A stretch of DNA of 64,000 nucleotides from Dryocosmus kuriphilus (GCA_038277395.1 CM076197.1:71829348-71893347), one strand, 5' to 3'. Positions 22,956-35,517 are shown, numbered from the stretch's first letter. Translations and numbers: made by a program. The notes: generated by a model not told the origin, from the letters alone.

Positions 22956-23842
22956 AACTGTTGATTTTTTTAGTACCATGATGCCTTCACATCGAATCGG
23001 TTTTCGTAATTTAACCAAAAAATTATGTAGGACAGTCAACTTTTTTCCGTGTAGTAACCCTGATAATTTCCGACTGCAGTTTATTTGAATAAATATATAA
23101 AAAATGTAGAGAAAAATTGTATGAACAGTAGAGGACAGTGGACGAGATTTCCTCATGAAGGATTTTCGGCTTGGGGTTCTATAGGACGTGAAAAGATTGA
23201 AGGTTCTTAGGTACACTCGATCCTCCCACTCTTCATTCCGATTCGGGTTTCGGGTCGCCCTTTCACGGGTATTACCATAGCAATCACGGCAAATCAATTT
23301 GAATAAAAATGTATGTATTGGGAGGGCAATAAAACGGAATAGATTCGTCGAGTCGTAGAGCCAGAGGTTTAGTGAAGAGAGGAGGGGGTAGAAAATCCAT
23401 CAAGGGAGATTCCGATAGAAAGAAGGATCGTTTGGGACCTAGTGGAGTCGCCCAAACCAAAACGCATACGTAGACTCTTGCACGTAACCCACACAGGCAA
23501 ATAGTGCAAATCCCCCCACCCCTAATCGACCATGCAGCGTTGAAAATGTCGAATATTTTCCAAGAATCCTTCCAAGTGAACTGGGATTGGCGAATTGTTG
23601 CCGTCAAATATATTCCTCCACCTCATTTTCCGTTTTCATCTTCTTCACCCCTTTTCGCCCCCCCCCCCCCCCCGGGTCTATTTTCTTTCTCGTCCTTTGC
23701 CCAGTCTTTTTCTTCTTAATCTTTTTTGAAAATGAAATACGATTTTAGGATATCAAGGATGGAAGGCTCAAATCCCTCGTGTCACAAGGGACAAAAATGA
23801 TCTTTAAAAGCGTGCCCGAGCTTCTGATGTTTCAGTAAATCA
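22956..23842. other. Unassigned segment with a C-run
   Basis: No recognised protein in either strand; minus-strand ORFs of 131 and 107 codons lack family motifs. Contains a run of about 15 C at 23659-23673. Slightly GC-richer between 23200 and 23700. Could include eroded host exon sequence, but I cannot support that. Confidence 0.4.
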
Positions 23843-24655
23843 CACTGTAAAAAATTTAGATGAAAATTCCATTTCGTTGTTGTAATTTTTTCCTATGATT
23901 TCCGTGGGAAAATTTCACATTTTTTGTAAATTCACAGTGATTTCTAACGTTATTTTACCGTAATGTTGTGAATTTCACAATAAAACTGTAATTTTACCAC
24001 AAGAATCATAGGAAATAAAAATACCAGTGATAATTGACGGAGATTTGCATTGAAGTGGAAAAGTTTTAGAATTGAAAAATTACAATGTTTAGGTAAGATT
24101 GCGACACTTAATGGAATTTTACGTGCGTAGTGTAATTCCTTTTTACAAGAGCAATGTAAAAATCCAGTAGGCTTGTAATTCCGCTAATGTGCGTTTGATG
24201 GCGCGTCATACGCGTATAGCATGCCCAACAGCAGCGACTATTCACTATTGTGTAAATCATGTAACCGACTAATGCCGACTAACCGATCAGATTCAGAGGG
24301 TTCAAAGCCTATAAAGGTAAGCTGAATTGATTTTGACTCATGGTGGCGTACCATGATTGCGTAATTTGATTAAAAATCCCATTTATTGCTCTGTTCAATA
24401 ATTGTAACAAAGCAATGTATTTTTTGTGATATAAATGCACTAAGGGTACAGGATACAATGAACGAGTATAATTTGGAGATTAGAACCTAAAAATAGAAAC
24501 CTTGTACCAAAATATACATTTTTGTTTGATATTTTAAGTTGTATAGAGAAAAGTTCCTAAAGTTAATACCTTAAATAGTTTTGACTCGTACTATTAGAAA
24601 AATTATAAAATTTCATTACTTGCAATTCTAATTTCATACACAGATATTGTTTACA

Positions 24656-24740
24656 GAATCTTCGCCTATACAAAAGTCGTCTAGTTCTTCATATTCAACA
24701 TAAAGGATTTCCATATGTTGAGAGAATCTTATTCCCAAGG
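24656..24740 (+). other. Possible spliced exon
   Basis: An 85-bp block open in one frame, bounded by attgtttacag on the left and cccaaggtaag on the right, good splice acceptor and donor matches. A further donor-like aaaggtaag lies at about 24312. It could be an exon of the gene ending in the ORF at 25371-25634. The product is not recognised. Confidence 0.3.
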
Positions 24741-25370
24741 TAAGATTTTATTATCACTTTAACATACTTTCGTATTTAATTGTGAAGATGTTATACTTTA
24801 TTGATCAGCATGAATGTTTCATAAAGATGGGAGAGTTTTGTTTTTAAAGAATTTTTCTAATTATATGTATTTAAAAGTTCTAATGTAACTCATAGAAACC
24901 ATGCGTGTGGTGAAGGGATTATAGGAAATTTATAAGTTTACATTTTTATAAAAATTAGATTAATTAGAGTAAATTTTTATGCTAATTTGATGTAAAATTA
25001 ATCTAATTTTTATAACAATGCAAACTTTTAAATTCCCTACAATCGCTTTATTTCCAGATGACGCAAACATGTTTTCTATGAGTTCATTAAAAATTGCCTT
25101 TTTTTTTAATTTAAAAAAATATATCCCAATCAGTAACTTAGCATTATACTTATGTAAGTATAGTGAGAAGGCCCGCCGTTGACGAACGAAAACGTCACAT
25201 AGAGTTTTAAATAAATATCATCAGAAAACCTTTTTAAAAACAAAATGTCGTATTTAATATTTGATAATTATATTTGAATGAAATAATTTTCCTGTAAAAT
25301 ATTAAGAATTTTTATATTTTTAGAGTTGGACGGACTAACGAAATACCATCTCACATTTGATTAAAAAATA

Positions 25371-25634
25371 ATGGTGAATACTGAAGACATTTTTGAGGCT
25401 ATAATGTGGGCGTTTGGCACTTTTTTTGTATGGAACAGATTTTATCCAGCTGCATACGCATACACGTTAGAATCACTTCAGAGGTGCATTCTAAATTTAC
25501 ATCCAGAACAAGGCAGTAGATCTAGTAAAAGTTACCTTGTTTTAAAAAGGGTTAATACCTTTTTCAAAAAATTACAAAGAGTTATTTTAATTACACATGG
25601 TAATTATACTGAAGAAACTACAGAAAGAAACTAA
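25371..25634 (+). CDS. Hypothetical protein, 87 codons, perhaps a terminal exon
   Basis: Open from the ATG at 25371 to the TAA at 25632. The product contains FYPAAYAYTLESLQRCILNL and a basic segment followed by KRVNTFFKKLQRV. The pattern of a YP...TLE-Q-C block, then lysine/serine-rich sequence, then a short helix loosely resembles the C-terminus of uncharacterised proteins common in arthropods and fish. No function is known to me. It may be the last exon of a spliced gene (acceptor-like tttttag at 25318-25324). It lies 258 bp upstream of the NIF3L1 pseudogene on the same strand, inside the TIR-like arms. Confidence 0.3.
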   Translation: MVNTEDIFEAIMWAFGTFFVWNRFYPAAYAYTLESLQRCILNLHPEQGSRSSKSYLVLKRVNTFFKKLQRVILITHGNYTEETTERN

Positions 25635-25891
25635 GAAAGTAATACATTTTTTCATTTAAAAATTTGTACTTTTCAACATGTCCTTTGCTTCTTTAAATTT
25701 TTTTTCTGATTCCGTTTCAAGTTTTCGGCTTTATGTAGAAACGTGATTTTATAATACTGACTGCTTTGGAATAAATTGTTTTACTTTCTGTTCTAGATTC
25801 ATTCATGATTGGCAAGTTTCTTGTGGTACATTTAGGTTAAAAAGTGCTCCTTAATAAATAATATTTCAATTCTGTTAGATTTTTTCATATA

Positions 25892-26943
25892 ATGGGATTG
25901 CCTTTAAAGAAGGTCTTGAATTCGTTGAACAGTTTTGCGGATCCAGAACTCGCATCTTCGTGGGATAATGTGTCATTGTTGATCGAACCTACGTATCCAA
26001 AACCAATTTCTTCAATTGTTATACAATACTAACGAATTATTTGACCGAAGACGTGATGCAGGAAGCTTTTGATCTCAAGATAGATTTTTTATATTATTTT
26101 ATCATCCTCTCATATTTAGTCCACTAAAATCTATCACAACTAGGACATGGAAGGCGAATTGCTAGAGGCTCTTAAATGTCAAATATAACACGTGCTTTAT
26201 CATTTTTTTAAAATCGTATGTAATTGAATCATCAATCTAACGAACTAAATTTTCTAGGAACTCATTGCAGCCAAGTGTCATCAAAATAAAATTGCGCTCT
26301 ATTCTCCTCATACGAGTTTCGACAGTATAGTTGGAGGTGTTAATCATTGGCTCGCAAACGCTTTTTGTGAGTTTTTTTTTCTTCAAATTATTCATTTTTA
26401 ACAAAGGAAAGTTATGTTTAACAAAAAATAGTTACATTTTCCACTGAATAATTTACTTTATTTTTGTTTTTTTAAAACAGATCTCGAGTCCACTAGGCCC
26501 ACAGAACCGGAATATCTGATCCTAGAACTGGATTTGGAAGAGTCTGCACTTTAAAGCAGCAAATTTTGGTGGAAGATGCTGTTCAGATTGTGAAAAATCG
26601 AATTAAAATTCCGCACGTAATGTTAGCTCGAGCATCTGGACTAAATTATTTTTTTAAGTCTAAAGATTCTTATTAAGTCAGTAGGTTATTAATTAAGAAT
26701 TTGATAATTTTGATATTTGCAGGTGGAGAAATTAATACTCTATAGCTGTTTGTGCAGGATCAGGAACCTCAGTTTTTAAATCCTCTTCACCAGCAGATTT
26801 GTATCTTACTGGAGAAATATTTCACCACGACGTTTTCGATTTAGTTCACGAGGGTGTAAACGTTATTCTAACTAATCACTCAGACTCGGAACACGGCTTT
26901 AGCAAAGTGATTGCTAAACCTTTAAGGAAATGCTCGCATTAAT
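25892..26943 (+). pseudogene. NIF3L1: NIF3-like protein 1 (NIF3L1) pseudogene with introns
   Basis: NIF3/DUF34 proteins are conserved metal-binding proteins of uncertain biochemical role. Recognisable blocks in order are SSWDNVSLLIEP (25892-26030), LTNYLTEDVMQEA (26030-26090), the HPLIFSPLKSITTRTWK segment in another frame (26103-26155), KIALYSPHTSFDS with GGVNHWLANAF (26260-26368), GFGRVCTL (26530-26552), IKIPHVMLA, and AGSGTSVF with ADLYLTGEIFHHD and VNVILTNHSDSEHGF (26756-26910). Splice-like sites are kept: a gtgagt donor after 26367, acceptors taaaacag (~26480) and tttgcag (~26722). About 100 residues of the middle domain are missing at 26505-26530. Frameshifts and stops occur in most exons. 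Retained introns mean a DNA-level copy, not a processed one. Confidence 0.85.
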
Positions 26944-27672
26944 AACCACTGTGAGGAAGGCTGCGTGTTAGCATTAAGTATTTTACTAGTTTAAGTGTAC
27001 TTCAACGTTCCTTATATTCTACAAAATAGGAGGTTATAAAAATTGTTGAAGATTTAAACATTTAAATGTTCTTGAAAGCTTTTAAAATATTTTATATTTA
27101 AAATTATTTAAGTTCTATAGTTCCACGTTTTTTTAAATTAACATATAAGCATAATGAATCTGTGCCTAATCCATAGGATTAATAGTCTGTGTTGTAAGAA
27201 CACATCAAAGCCGTGTTTTATTAGTGATTTTCGATAATATTGCCGACCTTTTCATTATTATATTAACAACTCAAATGTCTTGAAACATAGTCTTAAAATT
27301 TCATATTTCGCGTTCACTTTGTTTTTTTTATTATTATAAGAAACCAAAAATAAAGTTTTCGCAATAAATACTCTCCACCAAATTAAATATTTTTAATTGA
27401 ATGTCCTTTCATTTAAATGTTCATTTAAATTATAGAATTTAAAATACCCGGGCTTACTGCTGTGCATGCGTGACGTTTTACAGTCCGTGCATTTTACAAC
27501 GACGCTGGAATTTTACTGTATGAGTGTGAAATTACATTGAATCAAAATAGTTAAACGGAATTTTACCGTTTACATGGAATTTTACACAATTTTGGTAAAT
27601 TTCCGTCAATTATCACTGGTATTTTTATTTCTGTGATTCTTGGGGGAAAATTACATGATATTTTTTACAGCG

Positions 27673-28351
27673 CATATAAGAGGGGGAGTAAATCTTTCGC
27701 GACAATGAGGTTATTTGAGATTAAAAATTAAATTGCGAGCTAAAACCTTCTTTATCAGAGTTTCTGAAACTACGTGGGAATATCCAATGGATAAAATAGG
27801 AACTTTTTAATTTTTGATAATATAGAGACTTGGAAGTTGATGGAAAAGTAATATTATCTAAGAGTAATTAGAAACAAGATACATAAGGTAGTGTTATTAT
27901 TCAAGTCATTGTACACTGACGACTTGTATGCAAATTTTGGAAATTTGTTGCCTTAATGTTCACGAAGCAACTAAGAATATCACTAAGAAACGGGCGACAA
28001 AGACGCTGCCTAAGTAGATGCATGAATTGCAGCCAAAGTCATCAAAGTTGGCTGTATAATAGAACTATCTTCACCAGCATCTCCTGTAACGAACCATTTC
28101 GAGCTAACTGTCTAAATTGCACAATCTAACATGCGCGGAGGAAATGTTCTACATAATTGAAGTACAACGTTTTAATAGGGCTACAAATTACGAACTAAGG
28201 TACTCTGTGGTCTTCTTTTTATCTCTGCATGTATTATCTCAAATTAATTAATTGAATTTATAACTATATAATTACTTTAACTTTTAAAACAAAATTAGTT
28301 AACCCTTGATTTTTAACTCAGTTCTTCATTCAAAAAAAACATGAATTATTA
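27673..28351. other. AT-rich DNA, nothing assigned
   Basis: No gene, RNA or terminal repeat recognised between the NIF3L1-bearing segment and family A copy 5. Confidence 0.5.
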
Positions 28352-28935
28352 CATTCTCACCTCAATGAGAAGGTATTAGTTTTATGTGAAAACTGACTTT
28401 CGCGGATTTCATGAAATATCGACGTTTTCCTGACCCCCTGAATCCGAAAAAACATGTTTTACGTCGGTGTCTGTCTGTCGTTGTCGTCGTCGTAGTACTC
28501 GTAGTCTGTGAACACGATAAGTTTCGAAGGACTAATAGGATTGGGTTGCGCTTTGGCACACTTCTTTAAAGCGTAAAAGGTAAGGACGAGTTCGTTAACC
28601 AGCCATCTATGACCAACGGTTATGGTTTTATCCATCAACAACGGTTTTCACAAAATCAAAAAATCCATTTTCCGGCTAAACAATGCGAGATACAGAAAAT
28701 ATGTATATAACCAAAATTGTTTATCTTAAAAAGATCTACAAATTTTGTATTCACTATTTTTTCATAAAATGCACGGCTTTTGTTTTAATCGAGAAAACGT
28801 TATTAAAAAATTCGGCGAAAAATTCGAGGAACGTTTTTTTACGAGTCGTAGCGGAATGCGCGCGAAGCGCGCATGGAGCAGACGAGTACAAAAACGTCGT
28901 CCGAGGTCGGGAAAGCATCAACGAACACACATAAT
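28352..28935 (-). repeat. Family A repeat, copy 5 (reverse orientation)
   Basis: Begins with the inverse of the 3' stem-loop (cattctcacctcaatgagaa), then the reverse complement of the family 3' block (ctttcgcggatttcatgaaa). One tandem module follows (caatgcgagatac landmark near 28682), and a GC-rich palindromic stretch gcgcgcgaagcgcgcatgg at 28857-28875. The Thr-rich ORF across 28459-28560 comes from the gtcgttgtcgtcgtcg tract and is not a gene. Confidence 0.7.
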
Positions 28936-29297
28936 TAACGAAATTTCGATTTGTTCATGGGAAATAACTCAAAATCGATCTCAAAACACAATTTTTACAA
29001 TTTGTGAACGATTGATTGCTTTGATACGAAAAGTAAGCACGAAGTAAGCGCACTTTTTACGATTGGGAGAGAGAAACGTGAGAATAGATTCTGTTCTACT
29101 ACCTTTTCTGACGAAATTGACTTCGAAAAAATTGACGACGCGTACGGCAAAAATTTTTCCCCGATATGCAATGCAGGACCCCCCATACAAGTTTTTACAA
29201 AAGCATCACGCGCTTCCCAGAATGGAGAAAAACAAATAAATAAAGACGTTGCGGCCTTTCTGGGTTCTTATGATGTTTATTATGCATTCGTCGACAT

Positions 29298-31374
29298 TAG
29301 GGTGGCTCAAAAATGCATTGGAAAATTTTTTTAACGATACAGACCGACGCAACCCCCTATTTTGTGAGGTTTTCGGAGAAATTAATTCCCTAACTTTTAT
29401 TATTTTAAATTTTTTAAATTTTTAGTGCTGCCTCAAGGGCCCCGAAAAATACATGGGATTTTACATGGGAAAATGATGATTTTTAGAAAAATGAGGTACA
29501 AATTTTTGGGTTTATAGTTAGCTTTCGGGACATTATCAGAACTTTTTGGGGAGTCTGCAAGGAATAATTTCTGATAAACAACTTTAAATTTTCACCCCCC
29601 CCCCCCCTACCCCCTCCAGCAGAGCCCCAAAAATGCCCCGAAAAACAGAAATGGAGAATTTTGAACGAAATTGGCACAAAGGTTTTTATTTTTTCATTTT
29701 CGCACTATAAGTTGATGTTAATCGATAAGAAAAATATTTTTTATCATTTGTAAACTAATTTTTAATTGTTTAAACAATTTATATTTGTTTAAATAATCTT
29801 TTTTTTCGTGTAGCACATTACGAGGTTATTTTTTGCGCTTAACCAGACACTAAGACGTTTTCAAGGATACTTATTTATGTTTCAAGTGGTTTTAAATTGT
29901 CTAAAGAATTTGTTATTATTTATTTTCAACTTTCTCCAAAAAACAGGTACAGACCTCTAGTTTTTTTTTAAATTTGCTCAACCTTGACGTTTGAAATTAA
30001 ATATACACGAACATCAGATATCATGATACTATTTTTGCAACAAATTTGTATTTTGTTTAAACAAGTTTATGTTATTTATTTGTAACTTTCTCAAAAAAAC
30101 CGGTGGAGAACTCTAGTTTTTTTTTAATTTGCTCAACCTTGTCGCTTAGAATTAAATATTTACAAAAATCTAATGTTATGCTACCATTATTGCAACAAAT
30201 TTGTATTTGTTTAAACAAATAAACAATGTTCTCAGAAAAAAAATCTGCTTTAAAAAATTAAAAATTACAGTCCTATTTACGGAAAATACAAAATATCAAC
30301 CATTTTCTTTGGGAAAAAATTGTTACAACAAATAAAAATTGTTTAAACAAATACAAATTTGTTGCAATAATGGTAGTATAACATTAGATTTTTGTAAATA
30401 TTTAATTTTAAGCGCCAAGTTCGAGCAAATTAAAAAAAAACTAGAGTTCTCCGCCTGTTTTTTTTTGAGAAAGTTACAAATAAATAACATAAACTTGTTT
30501 AAACAAATACAAATTTGTTGCAATAATGATAGCATAACATTAGATTTTTGTAAATATTTAATTTTAAGCGACAAGGTTGAGCAAATTTAAAAAAACTAGA
30601 GTTCTCCACCGGTTTTTTGGAGAAAGTTACAAATAAATAATATAAAATTGTTTAAACAAAAACAAATTTGTTGCAAAAATAGTATCATGACATTTGATTT
30701 TCGTGTATATTTAATTTCAAAGGTCAAGGTTGAGCAAATTTAAAAAAACTAGAGGTCTGTACCTGTTGTTTGGAGAAAGTTGAAAATCAATAACAATAAA
30801 TTGTTTAAACAATTTAAAACCTCTTGAAGCATAAAGAAGTATCCTTGACAATGTCTTAGTGTCTGATTAAACGCAAAAAATAACCTCGTAATGTGCTGTC
30901 ACGAAAAAAAAAAGATTATTTAAACAAATATAAATTGTTTAAACAATTAAAAATTAGTTGACAAATGATAAAAAATATTTTTCTTATCGAGTAACAAGTT
31001 ATAGTGCAAAAATGGAAAAAAAACCTCTTTTGTGCCAATTTCGGTCAAAATTCTCCATTTCTGTTTTTCGGGACATTTTGAGGCTCTGCTGGAGGGGGTA
31101 GGGGGGGGGTGAAAATTTAAAGTTGTTTATCAGAAATTATTCCTTGAAGATTCCCCAAAAAGTTCTGATAATGTCCCGAACCCAGAAATTTGTACCTCAT
31201 TTTTCTAAAAATCATCATTTTCTCATGTAAAATCCCATGCATTTTTTCGGGGCCCTTGAGGCAGCACTAAAAATCAAAAAAAAAAAAAAAAAAAAAAGGG
31301 AAATATTTCCTCCGGAAACCTCACAAAATAGGGGGGTGCGTCGTCAAAAAAAAAAGTCATTTTGAGCCACCCTA
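29298..31374. mobile_element. hAT-like foldback element, 2,077 bp, 8-bp target duplication
   Basis: The termini TAGGGTGGCTCAAAAATG and (reverse complemented right end) TAGGGTGGCTCAAAATG are inverted. The arms pair for almost the whole element around a centre near 30336. The flanks carry an exact 8-bp duplication gtcgacat at 29290-29297 and 31375-31382, which fits the hAT preference nTnnnnAn. Inner arms contain repeated modules (aacaaatttgttgcaa, gtttaaacaa). No transposase ORF. C- and G-runs at 29596-29608 and 31101-31110 are mirror partners. Confidence 0.85.
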
Positions 31375-31582
31375 GTCGACATGTTTCGAGTTAGTTTTAA
31401 CTCCTACTCGTGACGTTTAATTATGTATAATCGGTGGCTTCAATAGAGAATACAAGTGTATTAGTTGGCTGACAAGTAAATTTTTTTTAAACACATTGTA
31501 GATTGGTAAAGTTGCTGATTTTCTAAATTTTCACAATGCAGGATTTTTCTTAAAAAAAACTTGTCTTTAAATAGCTCTTTCT

Positions 31583-31637
31583 AATGAACAATTCTGCTTG
31601 TTCATATCATATTTGCATAGTTTTGCTGAAAAAATTA
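31583..31637 (+). repeat. Family A fragment fused to the Penelope-like ORF
   Basis: gaacaattctgcttgttc and gcatagttttgctgaaaaa are the family A module sequence seen at 1350-1400 and 39718-39775. The fragment stops where GIY-YIG coding similarity starts, so it marks the 5'-truncation junction of the Penelope-like insert. It supplies the ATG of the 115-codon ORF. Confidence 0.65.
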
Positions 31638-31931
31638 AATATCGGCCAAACCAGTAGAAATATACGCACTAGAAATCGTGAACACAAAAGATCTATCGAA
31701 AATGATAAAACCAATACTGCTATCGCTAAATATGCTCATGATTTTGCACACAATTTCGATTTTAATTTAAAAAATGTTCCAATTCTGGAAATAGAACCTA
31801 ACCTAAACAAGAGAATTATTCTCGAAATGATTTACATACAACATGATACAAATTCTGTTAATTTTAGATCTGACATCCAAGGTTTGAGTAATATTTATAA
31901 TAACTTAATTGCACAAATGCATGTACCTTAA
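31638..31931 (+). pseudogene. GIY-YIG endonuclease fragment of a Penelope-like element
   Basis: The C-terminal nuclease domain of Penelope-like retroelements nicks DNA to prime insertion. The visible part starts inside the YIG motif as NIGQTSRNIRTRNREHK. The family spacing continues to the Glu-bearing ILEMIYI and the tail LSNIYNNLIAQMH, ending at TAA 31929-31931. The preceding Tyr and the GIY strand are replaced by family A sequence, so the domain is truncated, although the frame opening at 31584 is uninterrupted. The RT domain is absent. Confidence 0.8.
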
Positions 31932-32530
31932 AATATTTTTATTACAAAATTCTTTATTCCTTTTCTACTTGAAATTTTTCCCGGGTCAAAATATATACGT
32001 ATTTAAATTTCTAACCTAAAATTTTAGTCATGGTTTTTCCACCACGCCTCTGAGATGGCTCTCTCACTTTTTATACTTTTTTATTTATGTTTTTAGCATT
32101 AAATGCATTATTTTAACTTAACAATGACATCTTCGTAAGTAATATCCAGCATCATCTTTTTAATATTAACTTATAATGTTAAATTACTCAATATCTTATA
32201 AAATTAAAATCTTTTGTAGGTTAAACTTTATGGTAACGTGAAATCGAACATTTTTATTTGTGTGTTAAAATATTATCCATATTTCTTAAAATGAAGAGAA
32301 GTCTAAAAACGCTTCCTCTTTGGTAAGATGACATTTCGCTCGTTATATAAACTATATTATTGTCAGCCAACTAATATACTTGTATTCTCTATAGAAGCCA
32401 CCGATTATACATACGTAATTAAACGTCACGAGTAGGCGTTAAAACTAACTCGAAACATGTCGATGAATGCATAATAAACATCATAAGAACCCAGAAAGGT
32501 CGCAACATCTTTATTTACTTAAATACTGGG

Positions 32531-33222
<692 letters not shown>

Positions 33223-33537
33223 TTTTATCAGTCAGGATTTTATGTCAAAATATTAAATACTAATTATTAGGAAATACGAAACAAGCCTTTTTTAATATGC
33301 ACGACTAAAATCGATTTTACTAATAGTTAACTTCGACTATACAAATTAAGATTTTTTTTAAACATGTATAAAAAATTTGTATACACAGAAAAAAGTTAGG
33401 CTTATTTTGAGTCAGACATCGAACCAAAATTGAGACCTGAAAAACATAAAAGGCAGTAAAAATAAGTCCAGTTTTTTTCTTTATAAGTTTCAATTATTTC
33501 TTCATTTGAAGAACTTGGAATAAAAATTTGAGACCGT
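33223..33537. other. AT-rich spacer
   Basis: No gene or repeat end recognised before the TTAA-target element. Confidence 0.5.
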
Positions 33538-34577
33538 TTAAGGGCATGTGCCACTGAGCGGAAGACCTACATTACCAACCTCAATTTGAGGATTTATCCA
33601 TTTATTTATTGAACCACAGAACTTTTTTTGTAAATAAAATATCGGACTGAAACTTTGGGAAATGCATGAGAAGAAAATAAATTGAGTTTGTATATATTAT
33701 TTAAGTAGGAATTTTGAAACAAGTTTTTTTTTCGACGAAATTAAAACTGGAAATTTCTTGGAGCTTCTCCAGAAACTTTCTGAATCACGGAACTTTTTTT
33801 TTATACATGATATATTGATCTAAAACTTTCAGAGAAGCAAAAGGGGACAATAAACTACGTTTATATATATCCGATTTAAGTATAAATAATGTAAAAATAT
33901 TTTTAATAACTAAATACATTCCCAGGGATACCGAACGTGCTGTTGAACTCTGTAATCAATGTCTTTTTTTCAGTCGAGCAGTATTGAGGTAAACGACTCC
34001 TTTTTCTTGAAGAAAATCGGGCAAACATCGTTAGAAAACATTATAAACAACAATTTTTGTACGTATAGTGCAAATGAACAAACTAATATGTAAATTCGCG
34101 GCGTCACCTGTCAGTGAATCCGAGGCGTGTCGCGTGTTGTGCGCCATCGCTTTGATATTGGGAGCGGTGTTGATTGGAACTAGCTTGCAAAATGCTTCCC
34201 GTTTTAATTTCGTCGAAAAAACTTTTTTCAAAATTCCTACTCAAATAGTGTATACAAACGCAATTTAATGTCTTCCCATGCATTTCCCAAAGTTTCAGTC
34301 CGATACTTTATTCACAAAAAAGTTCCGTGATTAAAAAAAATTCTGCGAGAAGCTCCAAGAAATTTCCAGTTTTAATTTCGTCGAAAAAAACTTTTTTTCA
34401 AAATTCCTACTCAAATAATGTATACAAACGCAATTTATTGTCTTCTCATGCATTTCTCAAAGTTTCAATCCGATATTTTATTTACAAAAAAAGTTCTGTG
34501 GTCCAAAAAATAAATGGATAAATCCTAAAATTGAGGTTGGCAATGTAGGTCTTCCGCTCAGTGGTACATGCCCTTAA
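33538..34577. mobile_element. TTAA-target foldback MITE (piggyBac-like ends)
   Basis: The left end TTAAGGGCATGTGCCACTG and the right end (reverse complemented) TTAAGGGCATGTACCACTG are bounded by TTAA (33538-33541, 34574-34577). The arms continue as agcggaagacctacatt and remain similar for more than 200 bp. They include a duplicated inner module (ttcgtcgaaaaaa, ctttcaaaattcctactcaa) on the right side. There is no transposase; the short ORFs inside are incidental. Confidence 0.85.
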
Positions 34578-34603
34578 GTGAGAAAAAATTGTAATTGCGA
34601 TGT

Positions 34604-35138
34604 TTAAGGTCATGTGACACTTATAGATTACATAAAAAAGCCAGTCCTAAGATCGATATTTTTCCCCCACATTTAAGAATATAGTTTTAAAAACGGAGAC
34701 GAAATTTAGGAAAATATTAAATAATTCAAAAGGACATTGTGGAGTTCGGGGAACAATAAAAATTTCTTATAAAAATAAAAAATAGTAACCGAAGTATTCT
34801 GCACTATGGTACAAGTTCCCACGCTGTCGGTAAAAAAGGAGCATCGCTGTTGGTAAGTATTTATTGATTTTGTTTGTAGGCTGTAGATGGCGCTACGGGT
34901 GCTCTTTTTTATTTTGAATAGAATATGTCATGAACATCGTTTGAAAGTTTCAATCAAAATGTCAGGCAAAATGGCAGATACCAAAATGTCAAACAAATCT
35001 CGCGTTTTGAGTGAAACTCGGTTTTGCAGGATTTTTGAAGTCACCGATTGCGAATACAACCTAAAATTTAAAGATTTCAAACATGCAATCTGGATATGCA
35101 TAAAACTTTCAATTTCGTAAGGTTTTTGAGTTTTGCCC
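34604..35138. mobile_element. Partial TTAA-target MITE related to 19034-20582
   Basis: Starts TTAAGGTCATGTGACAC and continues as gccagtcctaagatcgata, like the 19034-20582 right end read in reverse. Shared internal blocks include cgctgttggtaagtattta, ggctgtagatggcgc and catgcaatctgga. The other end was not found; the copy stops at the MITE starting near 35139. Confidence 0.65.
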
Positions 35139-35517
35139 CTATTGAAAATCCCTATATAGAGACCTATATTCGCCTAAAGGTGCCACCTATAGGAAATGAC
35201 GTAGGATCCTATACAGGATACTAATGTTATACAATTAGTTAAAAAATTAATTAAAAAATAAAAAAAATAATAACAATAATAAGGTGTATATGTATGTTTA
35301 TATATGTACTTTGACAATCCAACAGTCCAGAAAAACTACTGCAAACTGCATATCATACAGGAAACTACTGCGCAGCATTATATTTTTGAAAATCATTTTC
35401 AAAATATGTGCTCCTACATAGGATCCTATGTCATTTCCTATAGGTGGCACCTATAGGTGTACATATAGGTTCCTATACTGGATCCCATATAGGAACCTAT
35501 ATAGGAATTTTGAACAG
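35139..35517. mobile_element. Short palindromic MITE
   Basis: The left end ctattgaaaatccctatatag and the right end (ctatataggaattttgaaca) are inverted. The arms continue with ggtgccacctataggaaatg and its inverse at about 35425-35455. The element is dense in tataggt/acctata words. About 380 bp, no coding capacity. Confidence 0.75.

Larger units (their letters stand above)
23843..27672. mobile_element. 3.8-kb TIR-bounded segment enclosing a NIF3L1 gene copy
   Basis: The left arm begins CACTGTAAAAAATTTAG and the right arm, reverse complemented, CGCTGTAAAAAATATCATG. Both contain taaaaataccagtgataatt followed by gacgga(g/a)attt. Weaker inverted similarity reaches about 24230 on the left and 27455 on the right (gcgtca...gcatgc...acagcag). 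Between them lie a small unknown ORF (25371-25634), a possible exon (24656-24740) and a NIF3L1 pseudogene with introns. The simplest reading is a DNA transposon that captured a host gene. Two separate copies of a MITE flanking a gene copy is the main alternative. Confidence 0.55.
29212..32530 (+). mobile_element. Penelope-like element 1, inverted termini, split by a foldback
   Basis: The outer inverted repeats are about 29212-29297 plus 31376-31480 on the left and about 32345-32530 on the right. Landmarks are gttcttatgatgtttatt, gcattc(g/a)tcgaca, then cgagttagttttaac and the cagccaactaata segment. Inside, a GIY-YIG endonuclease fragment is encoded at 31638-31931. The RT part is missing, so it is an internally truncated copy. 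The left terminal repeat is split by a hAT-like foldback (29298-31374); the undisturbed right repeat shows the empty site at 32457-32464. Confidence 0.75.

Noticed and set aside
30323..30590. 83-codon ORFs on both strands at the centre of the foldback
   Set aside because: Mirror images produced by the inverted arms; no motifs.
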